Positions 41,821 through 50,793 of a DNA stretch of 64,000 bases are shown here, in pieces (position 1 is the stretch's first letter; each line of letters starts with the position of its first letter). The stretch comes from Streptomyces sp. WP-1 (GTDB lineage Bacteria > Actinomycetota > Actinomycetes > Streptomycetales > Streptomycetaceae). A program made the translations under genes and the position numbers. The stretch covers positions 2,728,001 to 2,792,000 of the forward strand of contig NZ_CP123923.1 of assembly GCF_030450125.1 (NCBI RefSeq), written 5' to 3'. The notes under the pieces were generated by a model, which saw only the letters and a program-made list of their open reading frames with translations, ran no database searches and was not told the origin of the DNA.

Positions 41821-42153
41821 TCAGAACTTCGGCGCGTGACGAGACCGCTGCACCCGTGTGGTGCGGCGGTCTCGCGCGTTCCAGCAGGATTTGTGCCAGT
41901 GCCGGCGGTCGTCCACGCCCGCGTGCTCCGGCCAGGCCACCACATGGGGCACCGCGGAGGGGATCATCTGGTCGCAGCCGGGGCAGCGGTAGGTCTTGCC
42001 CTCGGCGCTCGCCCCCGCGACATGACGCACGTTCCACTCCTCGCCCTGCCAGTCCTCCGACGCCTGGAAGCCGCCGTACCGCCCGGTGCGATCGTCCTCG
42101 GCGCTGCGGCCGGACGGGTCGGCGGCCTTCGGTCGGTTGCGGCGCGGGGACAC
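41821..42153 (-). CDS. Cys/His-cluster protein, often labelled ATP/GTP-binding, 110 aa
   Basis: Basic N-terminus (PRRNRPKAADPSG), then YRCPGCDQMIPSAVPHVVAWPEH and RRHWHKSCWNARDRR. The C-x2-C pair with downstream His and Cys residues looks like a zinc-binding (treble-clef or HNH-like) fold, and I see no P-loop despite the common label. The GTG at 42153 has GAGAGGTG about three bases upstream. Convergent with the ABC permease across 13 bp. Function unknown. Confidence 0.8.
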   Translation of the reverse strand: MSPRRNRPKAADPSGRSAEDDRTGRYGGFQASEDWQGEEWNVRHVAGASAEGKTYRCPGCDQMIPSAVPHVVAWPEHAGVDDRRHWHKSCWNARDRRTTRVQRSRHAPKF

Positions 42154-42373
42154 GGGACACCTCTCGGGGCTCGGCGGCGAACAAGGGCTGCGTCCAGCGT
42201 ACGCGCCGCCGGACGGGGTACGCGAAGGCCGCCGACCGGCGCAAGTCCCGTTCCGGAACGGCTGATTCTGAAGACAATCCGCAAATTACCCTGCCAGGCC
42301 GTGTCCTTGGCACGTGTCAGACGGTTATGCCGGTGGGGGAGCTCGGGTCGGAGCCGAGGAAGCGGGAAAAGTG

Positions 42374-43402
42374 ATGTACGTAGGAAGCTTTGTGCTGGGC
42401 GCCCAGTTCCCGGGCCAGGGCCAGGGGGAGGCCCTGCACCGGGCGGTCCGCTCGGCGGAGGTCGCCGAGGAGGCCGGGCTCGACTCGGTATGGCTGGCCG
42501 AGCACCACTTCGTGCCGTACGGCACCTGTCCGTCCGCCGTCACCCTGGCCGCGCTGCTGCTCGGCCGGACCCGCCGGATCCGGGTGGGCACCGCGGTCAG
42601 CGTACTGCCCACCGTCCACCCGGTCGCCCTGGGCGAGCAGGCCGCGCTGCTGCATCTGACGAGCGGCGGCCGGTTCACCCTGGGGGTGGGCCGCGGCGGC
42701 CCCTGGGTTGACCTTGAGGTCTTCGGCAGCGGCCTCGACGCGTACGAAAACGGGTTCCCCGAGTCACTCGATCTGCTGCTGCGCTGGCTGCGCGAGCCCG
42801 CGGTGGGTGCCTCCGGGGAGCGCTTCGCCTTCCGCGAGGTGCCCGTCGTACCGCGTCCCTCCCAGGCCCTGACGGACACCCCGGGCCCGGAGGTCGTCGT
42901 CGCGTGCACCTCACCCAGGAGCGTGCGGCTGGCCGCGGAGCGCGGCCTTCCGATGCTGCTCGGGATGCACGCGGGCGACGAGGAGAAGGCCGACATGGTC
43001 GCGCTGTGGCGGCGCAGTGCCCGCGCGGCGGGGCGGACGCCCGAGGAGATCGCGGGCGCCGCGCATGTCGCCGCCGGGGTCTGCCAGCTCGCCGACCGCC
43101 GCCAGGACGCGGCGGAGACCCTGCTCAAGGCGATGCCGGGTTGGCTGAAACAGGGACTCGACGCGCATGTGACGGTCGACGGGCGCAAGCGCGCGATGCG
43201 CGACCCGGTCGCCTACACCGAACTGCTCTGCGGGCTGCACCCGGTGGGTACCCCGCGACTCGCCGGCGACCGGCTCGCGGCCACCGCCGAGCGCACGGGC
43301 ATCTCCCGTTTCGCCCTGCTGGTCGAGGGCTCGGGCGACCTCGCGGCGACGGAGGACACCGTGCGGCGCCTGGGCGCCGAGGTGCTCCCGCAGCTGCGCT
43401 GA
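42374..43402 (+). CDS. LLM-class flavin-dependent oxidoreductase, 342 aa
   Basis: Bacterial-luciferase-like TIM barrel: MYVGSFVLGAQFPGQGQGEALHRAVRSAEVAEEAGLDSVWLAEHHF, then RIRVGTAVSVLPTVHPVALGEQAALLHLTSGGRFTLGVGRGGP and GLPMLLGMHAG. The family uses FMN or F420 and oxidises or reduces varied small molecules; substrate not evident. The ATG at 42374 is favoured, with a GTG immediately before it (42371) as an alternative; GAGGAAG lies upstream. Monocistronic, with a hairpin at 43439-43462. Confidence 0.9.
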   Translation: MYVGSFVLGAQFPGQGQGEALHRAVRSAEVAEEAGLDSVWLAEHHFVPYGTCPSAVTLAALLLGRTRRIRVGTAVSVLPTVHPVALGEQAALLHLTSGGRFTLGVGRGGPWVDLEVFGSGLDAYENGFPESLDLLLRWLREPAVGASGERFAFREVPVVPRPSQALTDTPGPEVVVACTSPRSVRLAAERGLPMLLGMHAGDEEKADMVALWRRSARAAGRTPEEIAGAAHVAAGVCQLADRRQDAAETLLKAMPGWLKQGLDAHVTVDGRKRAMRDPVAYTELLCGLHPVGTPRLAGDRLAATAERTGISRFALLVEGSGDLAATEDTVRRLGAEVLPQLR

Positions 43403-43438
43403 CGAACCCGGACGAATAGGCACAGAGTAGGTACAAAT

Positions 43439-43462
43439 GGCAAGCCACCTGGGGGGCTTGCC
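43439..43462. terminator. Terminator between convergent genes
   Basis: GGCAAGCC and GGCTTGCC (8 bp) with an 8-base loop, 36 bases past the LLM gene and upstream (in plus coordinates) of the convergent SCO5389-like gene. Confidence 0.65.
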
Positions 43463-43542
43463 GCCCCGGCGCCGATTGCACCTCCCACGGGCGGAGCGGC
43501 AAGCAGGCGACGCACCGCCCCGGACGTTCCCGGGGCCGCGGG

Positions 43543-43935
43543 TCAGCAGTCCCGAAACTCCGGCGACTGGTTCAGCAGCTGGGCCCGCACCGAGGTGAAG
43601 CGGGTCAGCGTCTCGTCCACCGAGGCGTCCAGCGGGAACACCGCGACCCGGTGGCAGTTCTGGAAGGCCAGCCGCACGCCGAAGTGCCGTTGCAGCGCGC
43701 CGCGGATGGCGTCGCTCGCGAGGGCGCGCAGCAGCTGACCGCGGGCCTGCTCGCTGGGCGGGGGCGTCTGGTTGTCGGCGAAGGGACCGCCGTCCACCTT
43801 CAGCTGGGCCACCAGGGAGCTGATCATCTCCCATGCGTAAGGCAGGGAAGTCCGGACGCAGTCGACGAATTCCGCTTCGTCGACCTCGCCTCGCTCGGCC
43901 GCGTCGAGTAGGGCCGGTGAGACGTCGAGCGACAT
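43543..43935 (-). CDS. SCO5389 family protein, 130 aa
   Basis: A soluble protein: SLDVSPALLDAAERGEVDEAEFVDCVRTSLPYAWEMISSLVAQLKVDGG, then SEQARGQLLRALASDAIRGALQRHFGVRLAFQNCHRVAVFP. It belongs to a conserved actinomycete family named after the S. coelicolor locus. No catalytic motif is evident; sequence and length are consistent across the genus as I recall it. The start has AGGAG six bases upstream. It is divergent from nucS across about 290 bp. Confidence 0.85.
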   Translation of the reverse strand: MSLDVSPALLDAAERGEVDEAEFVDCVRTSLPYAWEMISSLVAQLKVDGGPFADNQTPPPSEQARGQLLRALASDAIRGALQRHFGVRLAFQNCHRVAVFPLDASVDETLTRFTSVRAQLLNQSPEFRDC

Positions 43936-44224
43936 GGGTTCTCCTCTCGCACCCCCGGTGAACAGGGGTTGCCGGACGGATAAAGGGAGTTCGGCGCCGA
44001 AAAACACGCTGAGTACATGGACCGCGACCTCCCGTTCTCTACGGTAGGCAACGGTCGGTGACCACACCACCAGAATGCGTATATGGAACGGTCGGGTTGC
44101 ACCCACAATCGGCCAAGGATGAACAAGAGTTTCCAGGGACAAAGCAGTGACAAGTGGGGCGATCCACAGGGAGCGGCTCGGGCGAATCGCGCCCGGCGGC
44201 GGGTGTCGAGTAGCGTTGCCGACC

Positions 44225-44896
44225 ATGCGTCTCGTCATTGCCCGGTGCTCGGTCGACTACGCCGGCCGGCTCACCGCCCACCTGCCCTCGGCGCCCCGCC
44301 TGATCCTGGTCAAGGCGGACGGCAGCGTCTCCATCCACGCCGATGACCGGGCCTACAAGCCCCTCAACTGGATGTCGCCGCCCTGCACGCTGAAGGAGGG
44401 CGCGGGCGAGGACGAAGGGGTGTGGACGGTCGTCAACAAGGCGGGCGAGAAACTGATCATCACGATGGAGGAGATCCTCCACGACTCCTCGCACGAACTG
44501 GGTGTGGACCCGGGTCTGATCAAGGACGGCGTGGAAGCGCACCTCCAGGAGCTGCTCGCCGACCGCATCGAGACGCTCGGCGACGGCTACACGCTCATCC
44601 GGCGCGAGTACATGACCGCCATCGGCCCGGTGGACATCCTGTGCCGGGACGCCGAGGGCCGGACGGTCGCGATCGAGATCAAGCGGCGCGGTGAGATCGA
44701 CGGCGTGGAGCAGCTGACCCGCTACCTCGACCTGCTCAACCGCGACCCCCACCTCGCTCCGGTCCGCGGCATCTTCGCCGCCCAGGAGATCAAGCCCCAG
44801 GCCCGCGTCCTCGCCACCGACCGGGGCATCGACTGCCACATCATGGACTACGACGCCCTGCGCGGCATCGAGGACGACAAGCTGCGGCTGTTCTGA
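44225..44896 (+). CDS. nucS: Mismatch endonuclease NucS/EndoMS, 223 aa
   Basis: It cuts both strands at G:T, G:G and T:T mismatches and provides MutS-independent mismatch repair in actinobacteria. The N-terminal DNA-binding domain ([46 protein letters not shown]) and the C-terminal RecB-like nuclease domain ([36 protein letters not shown], with Asp, Glu, Lys catalytic residues) are intact. The tail DDKLRLF is a beta-clamp-binding motif. A TAGCGT (44211-44216) lies eight bases before the ATG. Confidence 0.95.
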   Translation: MRLVIARCSVDYAGRLTAHLPSAPRLILVKADGSVSIHADDRAYKPLNWMSPPCTLKEGAGEDEGVWTVVNKAGEKLIITMEEILHDSSHELGVDPGLIKDGVEAHLQELLADRIETLGDGYTLIRREYMTAIGPVDILCRDAEGRTVAIEIKRRGEIDGVEQLTRYLDLLNRDPHLAPVRGIFAAQEIKPQARVLATDRGIDCHIMDYDALRGIEDDKLRLF

Positions 44897-44960
44897 GGGA
44901 CCGGGGCCGCCCGGGGGGCGACTTCTTCCACCACGACGGCGCTCGGCCCGTACGACGGTG

Positions 44961-45005
44961 AACGGCGGTGCCGGTCCGGTCTCATGCCGGGTCGGCACCG
45001 CCGTT
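44961..45005. terminator. Bidirectional terminator, nucS and the P-loop gene
   Basis: AACGGCGGTGCCG and CGGCACCGCCGTT (13 bp, perfect) with an internal CCGG pair and a T-rich tail, three bases from the stop of the convergent gene. Confidence 0.9.
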
Positions 45006-45007
45006 TC

Positions 45008-47434
45008 TCACAGCTGCCCCTGCTCCGCCGGGTCCGAGTCCGTCGGGGATGGCGGCTCGGACGCCGACTTGGTGAACGGTGTCACGTCGCTCGCGGAGTC
45101 CGAGGGCGAGCCCGTCGGGGTCGGCGAAGCGGTCGGACCGGTCGGCGAGGCCGGGGGCGTGGTCGGCGGCGTCGGCTTGGTCGGGGGCGGGGACGTCGGC
45201 TCGGTCTTCGTCGGCGTCGGGGACGTACTCCCGCTGCCGCTCCCCCCGCCGGGACCGCTGCCCGTGCCCGAACCCGTCGGGCCCGTCGGGTCCGCCGTGG
45301 GGCTCGTCGACGGCTTCACCGGAGCGTTCGTCTCGGCGTACGTGCCCGCCGGGGCCGGGACCGAGCGGTGGCCCGTGGACGGCTGCGAGTCCGTGTCCGG
45401 AGCCTGTGCCGGGGCCGGGTCGGAGGCCGGGTCGCCCGCGTCCTGGCTCGTGGAGGGATTGACGTCGGCCCGTCCCGCCGGGTTCTTGTCGTCGCTGTCG
45501 TGGGACGTCATGCCGAGCGTCACCACCGTGCCCAGCACCGCCGCGAGCAGCGCACCGGATCCGGCCGCCACCAGGTTGCGGCGCGCGATACGCCGTATGC
45601 CGAGCCCCTTCGCCCAGGGCGCGGCGACGATCCGCGGGGTGACCAGGGTGTCCGGCACGGCGGGCACCGACGGCAGGGACGGCAGCGCGGGCACCGGCTC
45701 CGTCGCGGGCTCCCCCGGGGCCACCGGCACCGGCAGCCCGGGCAGCTCCCCCGCCCGGTCCGCGACCAGCGCCAGCGCCCGGCGGCCCGCGACCGCGCCC
45801 CGCTTGTCGGCGACCGCGCCGCGCAGCCCGATCGACGCCTCCAGCTCGGCGCGGGCCCGGTCCAGCCGCCCCCCGCACAGCGCGAGGATCCCCAACTCAT
45901 GATGGAAATAGGCTTGTTCGGGTACCTCGCCGGAGTGCAGCGCGGCCTGCGCGCCGCTGCGCAGCGCCCGTTCCCAGGCGCTCCAGCGCAGCGCGGCGGC
46001 GAACGCGGGCGCGGCGGTGCGGGCGAGCCGGACCGCCTCGCCGCCGTCGCCCTCGACCGGCGGCACCACGGCCGCCAGCGCCGCGAGCACCGCGTCGGCC
46101 TCCGCGCTCACCCGCTCCGGGGTGACCGAGGGATGCCCGGCCCACCAGGCGTAGTGCTGGGCGGCGGTACGGGCCCGCTCCGGCGCGTCGTCGCCGTACC
46201 CGGCGGCCTCCAGCTGGGTGCGCACGCCCGCCGCGAGCCGGTACCGGGAGCCCGCCGGGGAGACCAGGCCGCAGCCCGCCAACTCCCCGAGCGCGGCGTC
46301 GGCATGGGTGTCGCCGACCAGCGCGGGCAGATGGGCCTGGTGCGGGACCTCGCCGCCGAGGGCGACCGCGAAGCGCAGGGTGGCGCGGGCGGAGGCGCTG
46401 AGCCGGGAGGCGAGCAGCGGCGCGGGCGCGGCGGCCTCGCCGAGCGAGGGCAGCGGACCGCCCTCGTCGGTGAACTCCCGCACCGCGTCGACCACGGGCC
46501 GTACGTCCTCGAAGACGCCGTACTCGTCCACCGCCCCGGTCTCGGCGCGCAGTTGGTCGCGCTGCCGCAGCAACGCGCCCGCCTGCACGAACCGCAGCGG
46601 CAGCCCCTCGGACTCGAACCACAGGTCGCCCGCCCAGTTGGCCTCCTCCTCGGTGAGCACCCGCCCGGCCGCGCGCTCCAGGATGTCCACCCCGCCGGCC
46701 CGGTCGAGCCCGCCGAGGAAGACCTCCTCGACATCGGCCTCGGCGGTCGGCGCGGGCACGTCCGGGGTGGCGGAGACCAGGAAGGCGCACTCGGGCGTCG
46801 CCTCCAGCAGCTCGTCCAGCTCGGCGCCGCCGAACTCGATGTCGTCCACCACGACGACCGCGCCGATCTCCGCGAGCGGCGCCCGCAGTTCGAGGCGCTC
46901 GGGATGGTGCCCGGGGGCGTCGTAGACGGTGTGGAAGAGCTCGTGGAGCAGGTCCTCGGCGGTGCGGTGGATACCGCACAGACGCACCACGCCGTCGGGC
47001 GCGAGGCCGTGGCAGTCGTCGGCGACCAGGTCGAGCAGGGCACTGCGGCCGGACCCGCCGGGGCCGGTGAGCCGTACGGTGCGGCCGCGCGCGAGCAGTC
47101 GTACCAGCCGCTCCCGTACTTCCTGACGCTCCAGCAGGGGCAGCGGGTGCTGGGCGGGTCCCGGCGGCACCGGGGGCCGGGCCGCGCGTTCGGCCTCGGC
47201 GCGCTCGGCGGCGCGGCGCTTGCGGGGGCCGCCCGGGCGCCGGGACGGCGGGCAGGGCTCGATCTCGCTGCCGTCCACGGGGTTGACGGTCAGCAGCAGA
47301 TCGCCGGTGACGAGGTGCGCCGTGCGGGCGGGCGCGGGCGTGCTCGGGCCGAAGTCGGCCGTGAGGGGGTCCCGGGGCGGGCGGCGGGCGCCCGTGTGTC
47401 CGTACTCCTCAGGCCCAGGGCTGATCGGATCCAT
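45008..47434 (-). CDS. Membrane-anchored STAND-like P-loop protein with extracellular Ser/Pro/Thr tail, 808 aa
   Basis: A Pro/Arg-rich head precedes an NTPase module (about 100-330) with P-loop-like GPGGSGRS at 124-131, in which Arg replaces the usual Lys, and a Walker B-like AVVVVDDIEF. Helical repeats follow (GELAGCGLVSPAGSRYRL, HELGILALCGGRLDRARAELEASIGLRG), as in STAND/AAA regulators. One membrane helix is at about residues 620-642 (NLVAAGSGALLAAVLGTVVTLG), then a tail of about 165 residues of Ser/Pro/Thr/Asp outside the cell. Ligand and partner unknown. A convergent terminator separates it from nucS, and the STAS gene lies upstream. Confidence 0.85.
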   Translation of the reverse strand: MDPISPGPEEYGHTGARRPPRDPLTADFGPSTPAPARTAHLVTGDLLLTVNPVDGSEIEPCPPSRRPGGPRKRRAAERAEAERAARPPVPPGPAQHPLPLLERQEVRERLVRLLARGRTVRLTGPGGSGRSALLDLVADDCHGLAPDGVVRLCGIHRTAEDLLHELFHTVYDAPGHHPERLELRAPLAEIGAVVVVDDIEFGGAELDELLEATPECAFLVSATPDVPAPTAEADVEEVFLGGLDRAGGVDILERAAGRVLTEEEANWAGDLWFESEGLPLRFVQAGALLRQRDQLRAETGAVDEYGVFEDVRPVVDAVREFTDEGGPLPSLGEAAAPAPLLASRLSASARATLRFAVALGGEVPHQAHLPALVGDTHADAALGELAGCGLVSPAGSRYRLAAGVRTQLEAAGYGDDAPERARTAAQHYAWWAGHPSVTPERVSAEADAVLAALAAVVPPVEGDGGEAVRLARTAAPAFAAALRWSAWERALRSGAQAALHSGEVPEQAYFHHELGILALCGGRLDRARAELEASIGLRGAVADKRGAVAGRRALALVADRAGELPGLPVPVAPGEPATEPVPALPSLPSVPAVPDTLVTPRIVAAPWAKGLGIRRIARRNLVAAGSGALLAAVLGTVVTLGMTSHDSDDKNPAGRADVNPSTSQDAGDPASDPAPAQAPDTDSQPSTGHRSVPAPAGTYAETNAPVKPSTSPTADPTGPTGSGTGSGPGGGSGSGSTSPTPTKTEPTSPPPTKPTPPTTPPASPTGPTASPTPTGSPSDSASDVTPFTKSASEPPSPTDSDPAEQGQL

Positions 47435-47689
47435 GGGTTCAAGCCCCCCATAAGCGTCGTGTGCTCGTGTTACGGCCCCTCCCGGCCTGCCGCACGCCGC
47501 ACTGTCGCTCCGGTCCGGGCCCGCTCGGTCGAGGGTTGCGAGTCGGCGGGCGACCGAACACTAAACCTTCGATCAGTATCCACGACAGAGCGGGGTGCCC
47601 CGTGGTCCGAGACGTCATGGTCCGGCGCGGATTGCCCATCCGGTGCGCTTGCGCCCCTTGAGCTGCGCCTGCGCCCCTCGGGCGCCGGC

Positions 47690-48013
47690 TCACACCCGGG
47701 GCAGCGACTCCACCCCGATGCCGCCCTCGATCGCGAGGATGCGGTGCAGCCGGGTGGCCACCAACAGGCGCTGCATCTGCGGCGGTACGCCGCGCAGCAC
47801 CAGGCGGCGCCCGCAGCGGCCGGCCCGCCGGTGGGCCCCCATGATCACACCGAGCCCGGTGGCGTCCCAGGAGTCCAGTTCGGACAGGTCGAGCACCAGG
47901 TCGCCGGCGCCGTCGTCGACGGCCGAGTGCAGGGCCGTACGGGCGTCCGCCGCGCTGCGGACGTCGAGGCGCCCCCCGACGACCAGCTCGGCGTGGTCGC
48001 CCCTGATGTACAT
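47690..48013 (-). CDS. STAS-domain anti-sigma-factor antagonist-like protein, 107 aa
   Basis: Single STAS domain: ELVVGGRLDVRSAADARTALHSAV, DLVLDLSELDSWDATGLGVIMGAHRRAGRCGRRLVLRGVPPQMQRLLVATRLHRIL. The usual phospho-acceptor Ser of SpoIIAA-type proteins (DSSGLGV) is Thr here (DATGLGV), so if phosphorylated it would be on Thr. No anti-sigma kinase or sigma factor gene is adjacent. The ATG at 48013 has GGGGAG five bases upstream. Confidence 0.88.
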   Translation of the reverse strand: MYIRGDHAELVVGGRLDVRSAADARTALHSAVDDGAGDLVLDLSELDSWDATGLGVIMGAHRRAGRCGRRLVLRGVPPQMQRLLVATRLHRILAIEGGIGVESLPRV

Positions 48014-48116
48014 ATGCGCTCCCCGTCGAGTGCGGTTGTGGCCAACTCCGTATCAATGGTGTGCACCGTCTGACTGAATGCGTGGCGGTGCGGTTGCTGC
48101 TTGTAAGCGAACCGAT

Positions 48117-48160
48117 ACCGAATTCACCCCTGAGGGTGATGCTTCGGGAGTGAACTCGGT
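48117..48160 (-). terminator. Terminator after hbdA
   Basis: ACCGAATTCAC pairs with GTGAACTCGGT (one mismatch), enclosing a second hairpin CACCC-CTGA-GGGTG (48125-48138). It begins 24 bases past the hbdA stop. Confidence 0.7.
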
Positions 48161-48183
48161 GCCGGGACGCGTCCGTACGCCGA

Positions 48184-49032
48184 TCAGTACGTGTAGAAGC
48201 CCTGCCCGCTCTTGCGGCCGATGTCACCGGCGTCCACCATCCGGCGCATCAGCTCCGGCGGGGCGAACTTCTCGTCCTGAGACTCGGTGTAGATGTTCCC
48301 GGTGGCGTGCAGCAGGATGTCCACGCCGGTCAGGTCGGTGGTGGCGAGCGGGCCCATGGCGTGTCCGAAGCCCAGCTTGCAGGCGAGGTCGATGTCCTCG
48401 GCGGTCGCCACGCCCGACTCGTAGAGCTTGACGGCCTCCACGACGAGCGCGGAGATGAGGCGGGTGGTGACGAACCCGGCGACGTCGCGGTTGACGACGA
48501 TGCAGGTCTTGCCGACGGACTCGGCGAACTCCCGCGCGGTGGCGAGCGCTTCGTCGCTCGTCTTGTAGCCGCGCACCAGCTCGACCAGCTTCATCATCGG
48601 CACCGGCGAGAAGAAGTGGACGCCGACGACCCGCTCGGGGTGCTCGGTGGCCGCCGCGATCTTGGTGATCGGGATGGCGGAGGTGTTGGAGGCGAGCACG
48701 GCGTCCGGGCGCACGATCTTGTCGAGCGCGCGGAAGATCTCGTGCTTGACCTCCAGCTTCTCGAACACGGCCTCCACGACGACGTCCGCGTCCGCGGCGG
48801 CGTCCAGGTCGGTGGTCGGGGTGATGCGGCCCAGCGCGGCCTCGGCGTCGGCCGCGTCCAGCTTGCCCTTGCTCACGAACTTGTCGTACGACGCCTTGAT
48901 GCCGTCGGTGCCGCGCGCCAGCGCCTCGTCGGTGACATCGCGAAGGACGACCTCCCAGCCCGCCTGCGCGGCGACCTGAGCGATACCGGACCCCATGAGA
49001 CCGGCCCCGATGACGGCGAGCTTCCCTGCCAC
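48184..49032 (-). CDS. hbdA: 3-hydroxybutyryl-CoA dehydrogenase, 282 aa
   Basis: NAD(P)-dependent oxidoreductase for hydroxybutyryl-CoA. The Rossmann motif KLAVIGAGLMGSGIAQVAAQAGW, DADVVVEAVFEKLEVKHEIF, ASNTSAIPITKIAAATEHPERVVGVHFFSPVPMMKLVELV (with catalytic His and Asn region) and DVAGFVTTRLISALVVEAVKL are complete, with the C-terminal dimerisation domain. The GTG at 49032 follows GAGGAG. A TATCGT lies at 49091-49086 upstream. With the thiolase this links acetyl-CoA to butyryl-CoA; from memory it corresponds to SCO5385. Confidence 0.95.
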   Translation of the reverse strand: MAGKLAVIGAGLMGSGIAQVAAQAGWEVVLRDVTDEALARGTDGIKASYDKFVSKGKLDAADAEAALGRITPTTDLDAAADADVVVEAVFEKLEVKHEIFRALDKIVRPDAVLASNTSAIPITKIAAATEHPERVVGVHFFSPVPMMKLVELVRGYKTSDEALATAREFAESVGKTCIVVNRDVAGFVTTRLISALVVEAVKLYESGVATAEDIDLACKLGFGHAMGPLATTDLTGVDILLHATGNIYTESQDEKFAPPELMRRMVDAGDIGRKSGQGFYTY

Positions 49033-49271
49033 GTCCGACTCCTCTTCCCGCTGTTACCCGCTGTGGACATGTGTGCCTTCGGCGGACGATAGCGCTCCGA
49101 AGCGGCCGTGTGACCAGTAAGTAACGCGCGTCACGTCTCATTTGACGGACGTCACACCGGGACGACTTCCCCCGCGATCCGAACGGCCCTCGAACGGCGG
49201 TGGACACGGTGCGTGTTCGCGGCGCTACGTCCGGGCCGCGCGAAAAGCCCCCCGGCGCAACCCTGTTGGCC

Positions 49272-49907
49272 CTACCCGCGCACCGCGTACCCGAGCACCC
49301 GCTCGCTCAGCAGTTCCTCGATGTCGTCCAGCAGCGCCAGCACCTCCCGCGAGACCTCGCCCGGCTCGCGGCGCTTGAGCATCTCGCGGCCGATGACCCG
49401 GATGGCCGTGCCGTGGATCCAGCTGATCTGACCGGCCATCAGGCTCGGCAGTTCGTCGTCCTCGGCCGCCCCGGTCTCCTCGCGCAGCACCTGCTCCAGG
49501 TTGGCCTCCACCTCCTGGGCGAGTGCCCAGAGCCGGGAGCGCAGGGCCGGCGCCTCCTGGATCACGCGCATGAAGTCGGCGTAGCCCGCGAGCAGGCCGA
49601 CGCGGGGGGACACCGCCCGGATCTCGTCCCGCAGCTCGCGCAGCACCGCCTCCGCCGCGGACTCGCCCTCGGCGCGGCCCCGGACCCAGCGGGCGAGCCG
49701 GTCGACCATGCCCGCGGAACGGTCGAGGAACAGGTCCTCCTTGGCCGGGAAGTAGTTGTAGACGGTGTTCACGGAGACGTTCGCCGCGTCGGCGATCTCC
49801 GCGACCGTCACCGCGTCGAAGCCGCGCTCGACGAACAGCCCCGTGGCGACATCGGAGATGTACTGCCGGGTCTGCCGCTTCTTCCGCTCCCTGAGCCCCT
49901 CAGCCAT
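49272..49907 (-). CDS. TetR family regulator, 211 aa, divergent from an ABC exporter
   Basis: DNA-binding domain LRERKKRQTRQYISDVATGLFVERGFDAVTVAEIADAANVSVNTVYNYFPAKEDLFLDR, then a C-terminal all-helical domain with conserved GRAEGESAAEAVLRELRDEIRAV. A -10 element TAGGAT (49920-49915) ends seven bases before the ATG at 49907, suggesting a leaderless message; an ATG at 49916 is in frame but overlaps that element. Likely represses the divergent ABC exporter; inducer unknown. Confidence 0.92.
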   Translation of the reverse strand: MAEGLRERKKRQTRQYISDVATGLFVERGFDAVTVAEIADAANVSVNTVYNYFPAKEDLFLDRSAGMVDRLARWVRGRAEGESAAEAVLRELRDEIRAVSPRVGLLAGYADFMRVIQEAPALRSRLWALAQEVEANLEQVLREETGAAEDDELPSLMAGQISWIHGTAIRVIGREMLKRREPGEVSREVLALLDDIEELLSERVLGYAVRG

Positions 49908-49935
49908 GCCCGCCATCCTAACTTCGCTGCACTTC

Positions 49936-49966
49936 CTGAAAACTTGGGTTCATTGAAATTTTTCAG
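49936..49966. promoter_or_regulatory. Candidate operator between tetR and the ABC exporter
   Basis: CTGAAAA and TTTTCAG form a perfect 7-bp inverted repeat with 17 bases between, in a notably AT-rich stretch. A smaller TTCATTGAA lies inside. It sits just upstream of both divergent starts. Confidence 0.5.
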
Positions 49967-49988
49967 AGACTCTGTTTTTCTGGGGAGC

Positions 49989-50774
49989 ATGGCAGCAGTC
50001 ATCAGCGCGGCGAGCCTCGCCCGCACCTTCCAGACGAAAGCCGGCCCCGTCGACGCCGTACGCGGTGTCGATCTCACCGTCCACGAGGGCGAGATCCTCG
50101 GGTTCCTGGGCCCCAACGGCGCCGGCAAGACGACCACCCTGCGCATGCTCACCACCCTGCTGAAGCCGACCGGCGGCACCGCGACCGTCGCCGGGCACGA
50201 CCTGGTCACCGACCCGGCCGGAGTGCGCCGGGCCTCCGGGTACGTGGCCCAGTCCAGCGGCGTCGACCCTCAGATCAGCGTCCGGGAGGAGCTGGTCACC
50301 CAGGCGCGGTTCTACCGGCTGTCCAAGTCCGACGCCGTCACCCGCGCCGGGGAACTCGCCCGCGATCTCGACATCACCGGCCTCCTCGACCGCAGGACGG
50401 CCGCCCTCTCCGGCGGTCAGCGGCGTCGACTCGACATCGCGATGGCCCTGACCCACCGCCCCAAGGTGCTGTTCCTGGACGAGCCCACCACCGGACTCGA
50501 CCCCGGCAGCCGCGCCGACCTGTGGGACCTGGTCCGCCGGCTGCGCGACGAGCACGGCACCACCGTCTTCCTGACCACCCACTACCTGGACGAGGCCGAC
50601 GCCCTCGCCGACCGCCTGGTGATCGTGGACGGCGGCACGGTCGCCGCCGAGGGCACACCGGGCGCGCTCAAGCTGCGGTACGGCGGCTCCCTGGACGCCA
50701 CCCTCCAGGACACCTTCCTGGCCGTCACCGGCCGCGCCCCCGCCCCCACCGACGACGCCCCCGTCGCCGTATAA
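49989..50774 (+). CDS. ABC exporter ATPase, DrrA-like, 261 aa
   Basis: Walker A FLGPNGAGKTT, signature LSGGQRRRLDIAMAL, Walker B VLFLDEPTTGLDP, switch His in FLTTHYLDEADALADR. The N-terminus AVISAASLARTFQTKAGPVDAVRGVDL is typical of daunorubicin-resistance-type ATPases. The ATG at 49989 has GGGGAG too close (about two bases), so translation efficiency is uncertain. Paired with the permease 20 bp downstream. Confidence 0.92.
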   Translation: MAAVISAASLARTFQTKAGPVDAVRGVDLTVHEGEILGFLGPNGAGKTTTLRMLTTLLKPTGGTATVAGHDLVTDPAGVRRASGYVAQSSGVDPQISVREELVTQARFYRLSKSDAVTRAGELARDLDITGLLDRRTAALSGGQRRRLDIAMALTHRPKVLFLDEPTTGLDPGSRADLWDLVRRLRDEHGTTVFLTTHYLDEADALADRLVIVDGGTVAAEGTPGALKLRYGGSLDATLQDTFLAVTGRAPAPTDDAPVAV

Positions 50775-50793
50775 CTCCCAGGAGCCCACCGGC

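Noticed and set aside
44984..48073. A 1029-codon plus-strand frame opposite the P-loop gene.
   Set aside because: Arg/Gly-rich shadow of the well-supported minus-strand gene.
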